A stretch of 64,000 bases of DNA from Streptomyces cellostaticus (GTDB taxonomy: Bacteria > Actinomycetota > Actinomycetes > Streptomycetales > Streptomycetaceae), in assembly GCF_001513965.1 (NCBI RefSeq), contig NZ_KQ948015.1, forward strand, positions 582,236 through 646,235, written 5' to 3'. The notes beneath the pieces are model-generated. The model was not told where the DNA came from and searched no databases. It worked only from the letters and a program-made list of their open reading frames with translations. Shown piece after piece: positions 7,059 through 16,812 of this stretch. The position numbers and the translations under genes are program-made. Every line of letters begins with the position of its first letter. Position 1 is the stretch's first letter.

Positions 7059-9986
7059 ATGGATCCCGGACGCAGACGCACAGCTGTGCGGCGGTGGTGG
7101 ACCGCCACGCTGGCCGCGCTCGCTCTGCCCCTGACGATGCTCGCCACCGGCACCACCGCCGCGCACGCCGCGAGTGTGCAGTGCAGCGTCGACTACAAGA
7201 CGAACGACTGGGGTTCCGGCTTCACGGCCGACCTCACCCTCACCAACCGCGGCACGGCCGCGATCGACGGCTGGACCCTGACCTACGGCTACACGGGCAA
7301 CCAGAAGCTGACGAACGGCTGGAACGGCACCTGGTCCCAGTCCGGTCAGACCCTCACCGTCAAGAACGCCTCGTACAACGGCACGATCGCGGCCGGGGCC
7401 GCGGTCTCCACGGGCGCCCAGTTCACCTACAGCGGCACCAACGCCGCCCCCGCCTCCTTTGTGGTCAACGGCACCACCTGCGCCGGCGCGCACCAGCCGC
7501 CGGTCACCGTGCTGACCAGCCCGAGCGCGGGCGCGGTCTACACGCAGGGGGATGCGGTACCGCTCGCGGCGACCGCGGCGGCGGCCGACAACGCGACGAT
7601 CAGCAAGGTGGAGTTCTACGACGACACCACGCTGCTGGGTACGGACACGAGCGGGCCGTACTCGCTGCCGGTCTCCAGTTTGACCGTGGGCAGTCATTCC
7701 CTGGTGGCGAAGGCGTACGACAGTCTGGGCGCCTCCGCCGAGTCCACGCCGGTCGGCATCACGGTCGCCTCGGGACCGGCGGTCGTGGCCTCGCCGACCC
7801 AACTGGGCATCCAGCAGGGCAAGTCGGGCTCGTTCGACGTGAAGCTGTCGACACAGCCGAGCGCGAACGTGACGGTGAGCGTGGCCCGCACGGACGGGAA
7901 CACGGGCCTGTCCGTGACCGGCGGTTCCGCGCTGACCTTCACCCCGTCGAACTGGAACACCGCGCAGCCGGTGACCGTCACGGCCGATGCCTCCGGCACC
8001 GGGAGCGCCACCTTCACGGCGTCGGCGACCGGCCTCACCAAGGCCACGGTCACGGTCACGGAGCTGGCCGCGACGAAGGCGTACGACGCCCGCTTCCTGG
8101 ACCTGTACGGGAAGATCACCAACCCGGCGAACGGCTACTTCTCCCCCGAGGGCATTCCCTACCACTCGGTGGAGACGCTGATCGTCGAGGCCCCGGACCA
8201 GGGCCACGAGACCACGTCGGAGGCCTACAGCTACCTTCTCTGGCTGCAGGCCATGTACGGCAAGGTCACCGGTGACTGGTCGAAGTTCAACGGTGCGTGG
8301 GACCTCATGGACAAGTACATGATCCCGACCCACGCCGACCAGCCGACCAACTCCTTCTACAACGCCTCGAAGCCGGCGGCGTACGCACCGGAGCTGGACA
8401 CTCCGAACGAGTATCCGGCGAAGCTGGACACGTCGGTGCCGGTGGGATCGGATCCGATCGCCGGTGAACTGAAGACCGCATACGGTACGGACGATGTGTA
8501 CGGTATGCACTGGCTCCAGGACGTGGACAACGTCTACGGCTACGGCAACGAGCCCGGCACGTGCGAGGCGGGCCCGACGGCGACCGGGCCGTCGTACATC
8601 AACACCTTCCAGCGCGGCCCGCAGGAGTCGGTCTGGGAGACCGTCCCGCAGCCGACCTGCGACGCCTTCAAGTACGGCGGCACCAACGGCTACCTGGACC
8701 TGTTCACCGGCGACTCCTCCTACGCCAAGCAGTGGAAGTACACGGACGCCCCGGACGCGGATGCGCGTGCGGTGCAGGCCGCGTACTGGGCGGACGTGTG
8801 GGCGAAGGCGCAGGGCAAGGGCGGTGAGGTGTCCGCCACGGTCGCCAAGGCGGCGAAGATGGGCGACTACCTGCGGTATGCGATGTACGACAAGTACTTC
8901 AAGAAGATCGGCAACTGTGTGGGGGCCTCGTCCTGCCCGGCCGGCACCGGCAAGGACGCCTCGCATTATCTGCTGTCCTGGTACTACGCCTGGGGCGGCG
9001 CCACCGACTCCGGTGCGGGCTGGGCCTGGCGCATCGGCTCCAGCCATGTGCACGGCGGCTACCAGAACCCGCTCGCCGCGTACGCGCTCAGCTCCTACGC
9101 CGACCTGAAGCCGAAGTCGGCGACGGGGGCGAGCGACTGGGGCAAGTCGTTGCAGCGACAGCTGGAGTTCTACCAGTGGCTGCAGTCGTCCGAGGGCGCG
9201 ATCGCGGGCGGTGCGACCAACAGCTGGCAGGGCCGCTACGCCTCCCCGCCGGCGGGCACGTCGACGTTCTACGGCATGGCTTACGACTGGGAGCCCGTCT
9301 ACCACGACCCGCCCTCCAACCAGTGGTTCGGGTTCCAGGCCTGGTCGATGGAGCGGGTCGCCGAGTACTACCAGCAGACCGGCAACGCCACCGCGAAGGC
9401 GGTCCTCGACAAGTGGGTGAAGTGGGCGCTGTCCAAGACCACGATCAACCCGGACGGCACCTACCGGATCCCCTCCACCCTCCAGTGGTCGGGCCAGCCC
9501 GACACCTGGAACGCGTCAAGTCCCGGCAGCAACAGCGGACTTCACGTCACGGTCGCCGACTACACCAACGACGTCGGCGTGACGGCCGCGTACGCCAAGA
9601 CGCTCACCTACTACGCCGCCAAGTCCGGTGACGCGACGGCGAAGGCGACGGCGAAGGCGACGGCGAAGGCGCTGCTGGACGGCATGTGGGGCAAGTACCA
9701 GGACGGCCTCGGCATCGCGGTCCCCGAAACCCGCAGCGACTACAGCAGGTTCGGCGACAGCGTGTACGTGCCGAGCGGCTGGAGCGGCACGATGCCGAAC
9801 GGCGACGCGGTCAACTCGTCCTCGACGTTCTCCTCGATCCGGTCCTTCTACAAGAACGACCCGGCCTGGTCGAAGATCGAGGCCTACCTCAAGGGCGGCG
9901 CCGCGCCCAGCTTCACGTACCACCGCTTCTGGGCCGAGGCGGACATCGCCCTGGCCATGGGCTCGTACGCGGAGCTTCTCGAGTAA
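7059..9986 (+). CDS. Secreted processive cellulase, CBM2 plus two Ig-like modules plus glycoside hydrolase family 48
   Basis: A 975-residue secreted enzyme. The ATG at 7059 has a strong AAGGAGGA and starts a signal peptide (about 1-37). A CBM2 at about 40-140 is followed by a bacterial Ig-like module (about 145-240, starting [11 protein letters not shown]), then a second beta-sandwich (about 240-335) and the GH48 catalytic domain (about 340-975). The GH48 signature [25 protein letters not shown] contains the catalytic-acid Glu. Family 48 enzymes are reducing-end cellobiohydrolases and usually the key exo-activity of a cellulolytic set. A perfect CebR box controls the promoter. A short direct repeat of gcgacggcgaag near 9638-9670 gives an [10 protein letters not shown] run. 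Confidence 0.9.
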   Translation: MDPGRRRTAVRRWWTATLAALALPLTMLATGTTAAHAASVQCSVDYKTNDWGSGFTADLTLTNRGTAAIDGWTLTYGYTGNQKLTNGWNGTWSQSGQTLTVKNASYNGTIAAGAAVSTGAQFTYSGTNAAPASFVVNGTTCAGAHQPPVTVLTSPSAGAVYTQGDAVPLAATAAAADNATISKVEFYDDTTLLGTDTSGPYSLPVSSLTVGSHSLVAKAYDSLGASAESTPVGITVASGPAVVASPTQLGIQQGKSGSFDVKLSTQPSANVTVSVARTDGNTGLSVTGGSALTFTPSNWNTAQPVTVTADASGTGSATFTASATGLTKATVTVTELAATKAYDARFLDLYGKITNPANGYFSPEGIPYHSVETLIVEAPDQGHETTSEAYSYLLWLQAMYGKVTGDWSKFNGAWDLMDKYMIPTHADQPTNSFYNASKPAAYAPELDTPNEYPAKLDTSVPVGSDPIAGELKTAYGTDDVYGMHWLQDVDNVYGYGNEPGTCEAGPTATGPSYINTFQRGPQESVWETVPQPTCDAFKYGGTNGYLDLFTGDSSYAKQWKYTDAPDADARAVQAAYWADVWAKAQGKGGEVSATVAKAAKMGDYLRYAMYDKYFKKIGNCVGASSCPAGTGKDASHYLLSWYYAWGGATDSGAGWAWRIGSSHVHGGYQNPLAAYALSSYADLKPKSATGASDWGKSLQRQLEFYQWLQSSEGAIAGGATNSWQGRYASPPAGTSTFYGMAYDWEPVYHDPPSNQWFGFQAWSMERVAEYYQQTGNATAKAVLDKWVKWALSKTTINPDGTYRIPSTLQWSGQPDTWNASSPGSNSGLHVTVADYTNDVGVTAAYAKTLTYYAAKSGDATAKATAKATAKALLDGMWGKYQDGLGIAVPETRSDYSRFGDSVYVPSGWSGTMPNGDAVNSSSTFSSIRSFYKNDPAWSKIEAYLKGGAAPSFTYHRFWAEADIALAMGSYAELLE

Positions 9987-10049
9987 CGCTCCGCGGGGCA
10001 GGCCGACATGTCCGCGCCCCTTCGGGTGCGCGACACCGCACCACTCTTC

Positions 10050-10080
10050 GGGCGGTCCCCACCTGCACTGGGGACCGCCC
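10050..10080 (+). terminator. Hairpin between the GH48 and GH74 genes
   Basis: An 11-bp perfect stem (GGGCGGTCCCC / GGGGACCGCCC) encloses a 9-nt loop 63 bases after the GH48 stop, with no U-tract, as is usual in Streptomyces. It may act as a terminator or attenuate read-through into GH74. Confidence 0.65.
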
Positions 10081-10103
10081 TTCCCCAGGAGAGGACCCCC
10101 ACC

Positions 10104-12770
10104 GTGCGAAGATCCCGCATCCTCACGGCCGTGCTGGCGCTGGCCGCCGGCCTGCTCGCGGGCACCCCGCCCGCACTGGCCGCCCCCACCCCGCAGGTGA
10201 CCCTCGCCGCCGACACGTACACCTGGAAGAACGCCCGGATCGACGGCGGCGGCTTCGTCCCCGGTATCGTGTTCAACCGCTCCGAGAAGAACCTGGTCTA
10301 CGCCCGCACCGACATCGGCGGCGCCTACCGCTGGCAGGAGTCGTCGAAGACCTGGACGCCGCTGCTGGACTCGGTCGGCTGGAACGACTGGGGCCACACC
10401 GGCGTCGTCAGCCTGGCCTCGGACTCCGCCGCCCCGGACAAGGTGTACGCGGCGGTCGGCACGTACACCAACAGCTGGGACCCCGGGAACGGCGCTGTGC
10501 TGCGCTCCTCGGACCGGGGCGCGAGCTGGCAGAAGACGGACCTGCCGTTCAAGCTCGGCGGCAACATGCCCGGCCGGGGCATGGGCGAGCGGCTCGCGAT
10601 CGACCCGGACAAGGACAGCGTGCTGTATCTGGGGGCGCCCAGCGGCAAGGGGCTGTGGCGGTCGACGGACTCCGGGGTGACCTGGTCGCAGGTGCCGAGT
10701 TTCCCGAATCCCGGCAACTACCAGCAGGATCCGAACGATTCGACCGGGTACGCCAGCGACAACCAGGGGATCGTCTGGGTCACCTTCGACGAGTCGACGG
10801 GGACGGCGGGGAGCGCCACGAAGACGATCTACGTCGGGGTCGCCGACAAGGACAACGCGGTGTACCGGTCGACGGACGCGGGCGCGACCTGGCAGCGCGT
10901 GGCCGGCCAGCCCACCGGTTATCTGCCGCACAAGGGCGTACTGGATGCGAAAAACGGGTTTCTGTACGTCGCATACAGCGACAAGGGCGGCCCGTACGAC
11001 GGCGGCAAGGGCCAGCTGTGGCGGTATGCGACCGCGACCGGCACCTGGACGAACATCAGCCCGGTGGCGGAGGCCGACACCTACTACGGCTTCAGCGGCC
11101 TGACGGTCGACCGCGAGCACCCGTCCACCATCATGGCGACCGCATACAGTTCCTGGTGGCCGGAGACCCAGCTCTTCCGCTCCACGGACAGCGGGGCGAC
11201 CTGGACGAAGGCCTGGGACTACACCTCGTACCCCAACCGCTCGAACCGCTACACGGTCGACGTCTCCTCCTCCCCCTGGCTGACCTTCGGCGCGAACCCG
11301 TCCCCGCCCGAACAGAGTCCGAAACTGGGCTGGATGACGGAGTCCCTGGAGATCGACCCGTTCAACTCGTCCCGCATGATGTACGGCACGGGCGCCACGC
11401 TCTACGGCACCGAGAACCTGACCGACTGGGACAGCGGCGGCCAGTTCACGGTCAGGCCGATGGTGCAGGGCCTGGAGGAGACGGCGGTCAACGACCTCGC
11501 CTCTCCCCCGTCCGGCAGCGCTCAGCTCTTCAGCGCGCTGGGCGACATCGGCGGCTTCCGCCACACGGACCTGACCAAGGTCCCGTCGATGATGTACACG
11601 TCTCCCACCTTCACCACGACCACCGGCCTGGACTTCGCCGAGACCAACCCCAACACGGTGGTCCGGGTCGGCAACCTGGACTCCGGCCCGCACATCGCGT
11701 TCTCGACGGACGACGGAGCCAACTGGTTCGCCGGGACGGACCCTTCGGGGGTGAGCGGCGGCGGCACGGTGGCAGCAGGCGCGGACGGCAGCCGCTTCGT
11801 GTGGAGCCCGGCGGGTACCGGCGTGCAGTACACGACCGGCTTCGGCTCGTCCTGGTCGGCGTCGAGCGGCATCCCGTCCGGCGCGACGGTCGAATCGGAT
11901 CGCGTCGACCCGAGGACCTTCTACGGCTTCAAGTCCGGTAAGTTCTACGTGAGTACGGACGGCGGCGCCACCTTCACCACATCCTCCGCATCCGGCCTGC
12001 CGAGCGGCGACAGCGTGCGCTTCAAGGCGCTGCCGGGCACGAAGGGGGACGTGTGGCTGGCGGGCGGGGCGAGCGACGGCGCGTACGGCCTGTGGCACTC
12101 CACGGACGGCGGGGCGAGCTTCACCAAGCTGGCGGGCGTCGAGCAGGCCGACACGATCGGCTTCGGCAAGGCGGCGAGCGGGGCGTCGTACCAGACCCTC
12201 TACGCCAGCGCCAGGATCGGCGGCGTACGCGGCATCTTCCGGTCGACCGACAAGGGCGCGACCTGGACCCGCATCAACGACGATGCCCACCAGTGGGGTT
12301 GGACGGGTGCGGCGATCACGGGCGACCCGAGGGTGTACGGCCGCGTGTACGTCTCGACCAACGGGCGCGGCGTCGTCTACGGTGACACGTCCGACCCGAG
12401 CGGCGGCGGGGACGGAGGCGGTGGCGGCGGTACGACCCCGCCGACGGCCGGTGCCTGCACGGTCACCTACAAGATCACCAACCAGTGGTCGGGCGGCTTC
12501 CAGGCCGATGTGCAGCTGACCAACACGGGCTCGGCTTCCTGGTCCGGCTGGTCCCTGACGTGGTCCTTCGCGGACGGCCAGAAGATCGGTCAGCTCTGGA
12601 ACGCCGGCTGGACCCAGTCGGGCACCTCGGTCACCGCGAAGAACGTGAGCTGGAACGGCACGGTGGCGGCGGGCTCGTCGGTGGGCTTCGGCTTCACCGG
12701 CACCTGGTCGGGCACGAATTCAAAGCCGGCCTCGTTCACCCTGAACGACCAGGCCTGCACGGCCGTCTGA
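10104..12770 (+). CDS. Secreted xyloglucanase-type glycoside hydrolase family 74 with C-terminal CBM2
   Basis: An 888-residue secreted enzyme. The GTG at 10104 is chosen because AGGAGAGG lies about 9 bases upstream and a signal peptide follows directly (VRRSRILTAVLALAAGLLAG); an earlier in-frame ATG at 10008 adds a non-signal tail. The catalytic part (about 35-760) opens with YTWKNARIDGGGFVPGIVFN and shows repeated S-T-D-x-G-x-T-W BNR motifs that build the two seven-bladed propellers of GH74. A poly-Gly linker near 770 leads to a CBM2 of about 105 residues. It probably cleaves xyloglucan or mixed beta-glucans to expose cellulose for its neighbours. No CebR box is visible in its own short upstream region. 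Confidence 0.88.
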   Translation: MRRSRILTAVLALAAGLLAGTPPALAAPTPQVTLAADTYTWKNARIDGGGFVPGIVFNRSEKNLVYARTDIGGAYRWQESSKTWTPLLDSVGWNDWGHTGVVSLASDSAAPDKVYAAVGTYTNSWDPGNGAVLRSSDRGASWQKTDLPFKLGGNMPGRGMGERLAIDPDKDSVLYLGAPSGKGLWRSTDSGVTWSQVPSFPNPGNYQQDPNDSTGYASDNQGIVWVTFDESTGTAGSATKTIYVGVADKDNAVYRSTDAGATWQRVAGQPTGYLPHKGVLDAKNGFLYVAYSDKGGPYDGGKGQLWRYATATGTWTNISPVAEADTYYGFSGLTVDREHPSTIMATAYSSWWPETQLFRSTDSGATWTKAWDYTSYPNRSNRYTVDVSSSPWLTFGANPSPPEQSPKLGWMTESLEIDPFNSSRMMYGTGATLYGTENLTDWDSGGQFTVRPMVQGLEETAVNDLASPPSGSAQLFSALGDIGGFRHTDLTKVPSMMYTSPTFTTTTGLDFAETNPNTVVRVGNLDSGPHIAFSTDDGANWFAGTDPSGVSGGGTVAAGADGSRFVWSPAGTGVQYTTGFGSSWSASSGIPSGATVESDRVDPRTFYGFKSGKFYVSTDGGATFTTSSASGLPSGDSVRFKALPGTKGDVWLAGGASDGAYGLWHSTDGGASFTKLAGVEQADTIGFGKAASGASYQTLYASARIGGVRGIFRSTDKGATWTRINDDAHQWGWTGAAITGDPRVYGRVYVSTNGRGVVYGDTSDPSGGGDGGGGGGTTPPTAGACTVTYKITNQWSGGFQADVQLTNTGSASWSGWSLTWSFADGQKIGQLWNAGWTQSGTSVTAKNVSWNGTVAAGSSVGFGFTGTWSGTNSKPASFTLNDQACTAV

Positions 12771-12773
12771 CGA

Positions 12774-12812
12774 AAGAGGGGGCGCGCCGCCCGGGACGCG
12801 CGCCCTCCTTCG
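12774..12812 (+). terminator. Hairpin after the GH74 gene
   Basis: A GC-rich inverted repeat (AGGGGGCGCGC pairing with GCGCGCCCTCCT) begins 3-4 bases after the GH74 stop and closes the cellulase island. Confidence 0.6.
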
Positions 12813-12866
12813 CGTAAACTGATCATGAATTGTGCCGGGGCTTCGCAGCGGGGGAGCGTGTGACGC

Positions 12867-13337
12867 ATGGCCTGGGATGAATGGGAGCAGCTGAAGAACC
12901 GAGCTGCCGAAAAGCATGACACGAGCATGCAGTTGAACAGTCAGCCGGGTTCCGGAGGCGGCGGGGACGCGGATCTCGTCGTCCATCAGGACGACCTCGG
13001 TGCCGTGGGGCACGAGGCGTTCCAGCTCCATGCGCGCCTGCACGACCAGGTCGACATCGCAGGGGCCGGAGCCGACAAGAGCGGTGCCGGAACGACGATG
13101 CAGGCCGCGGCGGCGCTGAAGAGCCATCACTTCGACATGGGGTCGGGGCTGGAGACGACCGTGAGCGTGTGGACCTCTCAGGTCAAGGCGGTCCTGCAGG
13201 CGTTCGCGCACATCTCGAATCACCTGGACTACTCGCAGAAGCTCCACGCGCGCGACGACGAGACGATCGGCGCCGAGATGCGGAACCGGGACGGTTCCGC
13301 CGTGCCGGTGTCCGTGCTGAGCAGCTACTTCAAGTGA
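12867..13337 (+). CDS. WXG100-like small helical protein, first gene of a three-gene operon
   Basis: A 156-residue acidic protein, mostly predicted helical, starting MAWDEWEQLKNRAAEK with no signal peptide. A Gly-rich break (PGSGGGG, about residues 48-53) separates a short N-terminal part from a helical body containing VWTSQVKAVLQAFAHISNHL. Streptomyces carries many such small proteins in front of LXG/WXG-type secreted proteins, so I infer a type VII (ESX) export partner. It ends only 13 bp before the next gene, whose GAGGAGG site overlaps its stop. No ESX secretion machinery lies in the window. Confidence 0.5.
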   Translation: MAWDEWEQLKNRAAEKHDTSMQLNSQPGSGGGGDADLVVHQDDLGAVGHEAFQLHARLHDQVDIAGAGADKSGAGTTMQAAAALKSHHFDMGSGLETTVSVWTSQVKAVLQAFAHISNHLDYSQKLHARDDETIGAEMRNRDGSAVPVSVLSSYFK

Positions 13338-13350
13338 GGAGGTCGGACCA

Positions 13351-14784
13351 GTGAACTACCGTGACCTGCTCGAAGTGGATCTGGGTAAGCTCGGCTCCGC
13401 CGTGGCCACCTGGGAACAGGCGGTGAAGCACCTCGATGCGCTGGCCAAGGATGCCCAGGACGGGTTGAAGGCGAAGGCCGACAGCGCCCGTTGGGCCGGG
13501 CTCAACGCGTCGGTGACCCGTGAGTTCGTGGACAAGACGGCCAAGGAGTGCACCGACCTGCACAGCGAGGCCAAGAGCATCTGGAGCGTGCTCGACGACG
13601 CACATACGGAACTCGCGGGACTCCAGCGGAACGCGAAGGACCTGGACGCGGAGGCGCAGAAGGCCGGATTCCTGGTGGTCGACGGGGACCACGGCTCGGT
13701 GAAGGTGATGCCGGCCATGTGCACCGTGGACGGAAAGGAGGAGGGGCAGAAGGCGAAGGACCTGATGCAGTGGTACGCCGACACCCTCACCGATGTCGTG
13801 CGGCACGCCTCGGAGATCGATGCCGCCGTCGTGCGGGCACTCCAAAAGAGCCACGGCGACGATCCGTTCAACGCCGGTCATGCCACCTACACCTCCCTGG
13901 ACGAGGACATGGTGCCGCGGGCCACCAAACTCGCCGAGCTCGGCGACGAGGCCAACACCGAGCAGAGGGGGGAGCTGCGCCGGCTGTGGCAGTCCCTGAG
14001 CCCGGAGGCACGAGCCGAACTGTGGTCGCAGCACAAGGACGATCTGATCTCGGCGGGCATCCTCGGCGTTCAGGTGAAGCAGGTGGCACCCGACGACGGC
14101 TCCGGCCCCTACGACGTCGAGGACCCCTCCGCCCACGACTACTGGATCCTCGCCGAGGCCAAGGCCATGGCGGCCGGGGGCGACGTCATCGGCAACACCG
14201 ACGCCGCCCGCAACATGGATCATTACCTCCGGGGCACCGGCACCACACTGGACCTCGACGTGGACCGGATGCTGCAGGACGATGCGCAGCTCCGGCTCAC
14301 GACAGAGCAGGGCATCCAGAACAACCGGGAAGAATGGCGCAAAGAGGCACTGGAGGCCTTCCGTAAGTCCGGCGGGAAGCCCGTGTCGATCCCGGTGGAG
14401 TCGTCCGGCATCGGATACACGCACTCGGACCGGAACTGGTTTCTGGCCGTCGGCAGCGCGAACACCAACACGACGGGCGTGGTCACGGTGGTGCCGGGGG
14501 CCGACGGCAAACCCAAGATCGGTCTCGACTACCGGGTCAACGTCTGGGACCGGTACAACTGGGACCCTGGAAAGTCCACCCAGATCGGGCCGACGACCAT
14601 GACCGACGCGGACATGGCCCGTCTGCACAGGACGGGACTCGCCAAGGAGTTCGACATGAGAGGCAGTGGCACGGTGCAGCACTACGACCTGGGGAACGAC
14701 GATCCGGGTCCCCTGCCTGCCCCGGCCGACCCGGGCCGGGACGGTACGCGGACCGACCTCGGACGCGACGGAGACGCCCGGTGA
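13351..14784 (+). CDS. LXG/WXG-type putative type VII-secreted protein with an unknown C-terminal domain
   Basis: A 477-residue protein with no classical signal peptide. The N-terminal 200 residues are long helices (DLGKLGSAVATWEQAVKHLDAL), as in LXG or WXG100-superfamily export domains. The middle has a linker (DGSGPYDVEDPSAHDYW). The last 130 residues are beta-rich and conserved among streptomycete proteins I recall: WFLAVGSANTN, VNVWDRYNWDPGK, then ARLHRTGLAKEFDMRGSG. The tail is Pro/Asp-rich. By context it could be a secreted toxin or wall-active effector, with the downstream lipoprotein as partner or immunity factor; that is inference. GTG start with GAGGAGG about 8 bases upstream. Confidence 0.5.
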   Translation: MNYRDLLEVDLGKLGSAVATWEQAVKHLDALAKDAQDGLKAKADSARWAGLNASVTREFVDKTAKECTDLHSEAKSIWSVLDDAHTELAGLQRNAKDLDAEAQKAGFLVVDGDHGSVKVMPAMCTVDGKEEGQKAKDLMQWYADTLTDVVRHASEIDAAVVRALQKSHGDDPFNAGHATYTSLDEDMVPRATKLAELGDEANTEQRGELRRLWQSLSPEARAELWSQHKDDLISAGILGVQVKQVAPDDGSGPYDVEDPSAHDYWILAEAKAMAAGGDVIGNTDAARNMDHYLRGTGTTLDLDVDRMLQDDAQLRLTTEQGIQNNREEWRKEALEAFRKSGGKPVSIPVESSGIGYTHSDRNWFLAVGSANTNTTGVVTVVPGADGKPKIGLDYRVNVWDRYNWDPGKSTQIGPTTMTDADMARLHRTGLAKEFDMRGSGTVQHYDLGNDDPGPLPAPADPGRDGTRTDLGRDGDAR

Positions 14785-15305
14785 GGCGGAAGTCCGTCGG
14801 TGTCCTGTGCGCCGGGGCGCTGGTCTGCGCCCTGGCCGCCTGTTCGTCGTCGCCGTCGCCGGGCGCGTCCGTGCGTGACGGCTCCCCAGGCGGGCAGCGG
14901 GTTCCGTACTGGGTCAAGGGGATGACACCGCACGAGGTCGCCGGGAGACTGCATGTCACGGTCCCGGCGCAGGCCACCGACCTGAGAGCGGCCTACCAGA
15001 AGGGCTTCCAGGACGACGGACTGCTGCTCGCGTTCACCCTGCCCACGGTGGACACCAAGGCGTTCATCGGGAAACTGTCCCCCGACAACCCCCTGTCGCA
15101 CCGGGCGAGCCCTCTTCCTTCGGCGAAGGACGTCAAGCCGACGACTCCCTTCGCCCACCTCGGTCTGAAGGAGCCGGAGGGCTTGGCCGACGTCACGGAA
15201 GGGCCCGTCTGCTCGCCCTGCCAAGGCGAACTGAACTCGCTGGCCGTGGCCCTGCATCCGCTCGACGCGCAGCACAGCCAGGTGTATCTCAGGGGCGTCG
15301 ACTGA
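14781..15305 (+). CDS. Lipoprotein, third gene of the WXG-like operon
   Basis: A 174-residue protein with a lipobox (ALVCALAAC, Cys about residue 21) and a Ser/Pro-rich tether, so probably anchored to the outer face of the membrane. Its GTG start overlaps the upstream stop (GTGA), which implies translational coupling. The mature domain resembles no family I can name; two Cys (CSPC) near residue 145 may form a disulphide. An immunity or docking role for the upstream secreted protein is plausible but unproven. Confidence 0.6.
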   Translation: MRRKSVGVLCAGALVCALAACSSSPSPGASVRDGSPGGQRVPYWVKGMTPHEVAGRLHVTVPAQATDLRAAYQKGFQDDGLLLAFTLPTVDTKAFIGKLSPDNPLSHRASPLPSAKDVKPTTPFAHLGLKEPEGLADVTEGPVCSPCQGELNSLAVALHPLDAQHSQVYLRGVD

Positions 15306-15337
15306 GGCTGCCTCCCACGACTCGGGAAGGCAGCCTC
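15304..15337 (+). terminator. Hairpin closing the WXG-like operon
   Basis: A perfect 10-bp stem (GAGGCTGCCT / AGGCAGCCTC) with a 14-nt loop overlaps the lipoprotein stop codon. Confidence 0.65.
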
Positions 15338-15703
15338 GGAGGGTCGTCAGGCCTGCGCCGATCAGGGCTGCCGCGGCGGCCGCCGCGGCCCGGACGCGAC
15401 GGCGTCTGCGGTGGGGGGCGGGTGCTTCACGTGACGTACCTCTCGGGGAGGACGGACGGGGTCGACTGTCAGTCGCCGCCGCCCGCACGGGAGTTGCCGT
15501 ACTTCACGGCCGGTTCCGGGCGGTGCGGGGATTCCGTTCGCGCAGCTCGGCCGGTGCCGGGACCTCGGTGTCCGTGCCGAGGCGCAGGAACGGGGCGTAC
15601 GCGTCCGGTTCGTGTGACCGGGGTCTCCCCGCCGGAGCCCGCTGGGAGCAGGCGTCCTCGGTGGACGGCGGGGAGACCTGGGTGACCGGCCGGGCGATGG
15701 ACT
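15338..15703 (-). other. 366 bp without a convincing gene; contains a possible 3' gene fragment
   Basis: On the minus strand, a frame ending at TGA 15504-15506 reads EPDAYAPFLRLG then TDTEVPAPAELRERNPRTA, which has natural-looking composition and could be the C-terminal remnant of a longer protein. No start or upstream domain can be found, and codons above about 15650 look unstructured. I see nothing else in the stretch. Confidence 0.3.
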
Positions 15704-16453
15704 TCAGGCGGCCGCCAGCTTCCTGAACGAGCGCACGCGGAACCGGGGGTCGGGGCGGCGGCGGTCCTGGTCGGGAAGGGCCGCCAGCCGCTCGGCGAAC
15801 CCCTCGACGCGCGGGTCACCGGGCGGCAGCACGGTGAACCAGCCGCGCCGCAGGTCGCCGATGGTGGAACGGGGACTGCGGCCCTGCCCCAGGCCGGTGA
15901 AGCAGGCCCCTGCGGCGGGCTGCAGCCCGTGCTCGGCCGCGTGGGCCGCGACGGCTTCGGCGGCGTCCTGGGCGGGCCTGCGCGGGCGCGGGGCGAGGAC
16001 GGCGTCGATGTCGCTGCCGACGTCGTGCGCGGCGGCCTTGTCGACGGTGGTGACGAAGACCCCGCCGGGCCGCAGGACGCGGGCGCACTCGGCGACGACG
16101 GCCCGGACCTCGGCGGCATCGGAGAGCAGGTGCAGCAGCCAGATGCTGGTGACCGCGTCGAAGGTGGCGTCGGCGAAGGGCAGGCGGCGGCTGTCGGCCA
16201 GCAGGATCGCACCGGGCAGGCGGGCCGTGGCCCGGTGCGCCATGCCCGGGGCGAGGTCCGCGCCCGTCACGCGCAGTGCGGGCCGGGCCGCGGCGATGCG
16301 CCGGGTGACGATCCCGGTGCCGCAGGCGGCGTCGAGGAGCCGGCCCGGCCGGTCGGGTATCAGGCCGAGGACGGCCCGGGCGGCCGCCTCGGCGCGGGGC
16401 TCGCCGCCGCGCAGGGTGTCGTAGGCGTCGGCTTCCTTGTCGTAGTTGAGCAC
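15704..16453 (-). CDS. Class I SAM-dependent methyltransferase
   Basis: A 249-residue UbiE-like methyltransferase. Motif I is LLDAACGTGIVTRR near residue 40, motif II VTGADLAPGMA, and motif III VLRPGGVFVTTVD. It starts at GTG 16453, only 5 bases after the stop of the pterin dehydratase, with GAGG just upstream, so it belongs to that operon. The substrate is unknown. Confidence 0.75.
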   Translation of the reverse strand: MLNYDKEADAYDTLRGGEPRAEAAARAVLGLIPDRPGRLLDAACGTGIVTRRIAAARPALRVTGADLAPGMAHRATARLPGAILLADSRRLPFADATFDAVTSIWLLHLLSDAAEVRAVVAECARVLRPGGVFVTTVDKAAAHDVGSDIDAVLAPRPRRPAQDAAEAVAAHAAEHGLQPAAGACFTGLGQGRSPRSTIGDLRRGWFTVLPPGDPRVEGFAERLAALPDQDRRRPDPRFRVRSFRKLAAA

Positions 16454-16458
16454 GTCCC

Positions 16459-16764
16459 TCAGTGTGGCCGGTGACCTGGGGCGATGTCCTCCACCCTACG
16501 GGCGAGTCCGAAGTCCTTCTCGGTGACGGCGCCGCCCGCGCTGTGCGTGTTCACGCTGAGGGAGACGGTGTTGTAGCCGAGGGTGAGGTCGGAGTGGTGG
16601 TCCAGCTCGTCCTGGATCCGTGCGATGTGCACGACGAGCGCGGTCGCCGCGAAGTGCGAGTCGAGCCGGTAGGTGCGGGTGAGGCGGTCCTCCTCCAGCG
16701 ACCAGCCGGGCAGCTCGGCCAGCCGGTCCTCGATCTCCTTCTGCGACAGCGGTTCGACGGCCAT
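16459..16764 (-). CDS. Pterin-4a-carbinolamine dehydratase-like protein
   Basis: A 101-residue protein matching the whole PCD family. The core DELDHHSDLTLGYNTVSLSVNTHSAGGAVTEKD holds the active-site His pair (HH) and later His of the dehydratase signature. In known enzymes it dehydrates 4a-hydroxytetrahydrobiopterin after aromatic hydroxylation. No aromatic amino acid hydroxylase lies nearby, so the local role is uncertain. It is 48 bp downstream of the ADP-ribosylglycohydrolase gene and directly upstream of a methyltransferase in the same direction. Confidence 0.85.
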   Translation of the reverse strand: MAVEPLSQKEIEDRLAELPGWSLEEDRLTRTYRLDSHFAATALVVHIARIQDELDHHSDLTLGYNTVSLSVNTHSAGGAVTEKDFGLARRVEDIAPGHRPH

Positions 16765-16812
16765 GGCCGGTCTCCCTTCGGGGCGGGCGGGTGCCCGTTC
16801 AGCCTGCCACGT

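Noticed and set aside
9516..12290. A 924-codon open frame antisense to GH48/GH74
   Set aside because: Low-complexity shadow; the opposite strand has clear glycosidase domains and ribosome binding sites.
15340..15500. A small minus-strand membrane peptide (Ala-rich helix after RRRRR)
   Set aside because: The frame has no matching stop near the helix and runs into the lipoprotein gene; start and site are not convincing.
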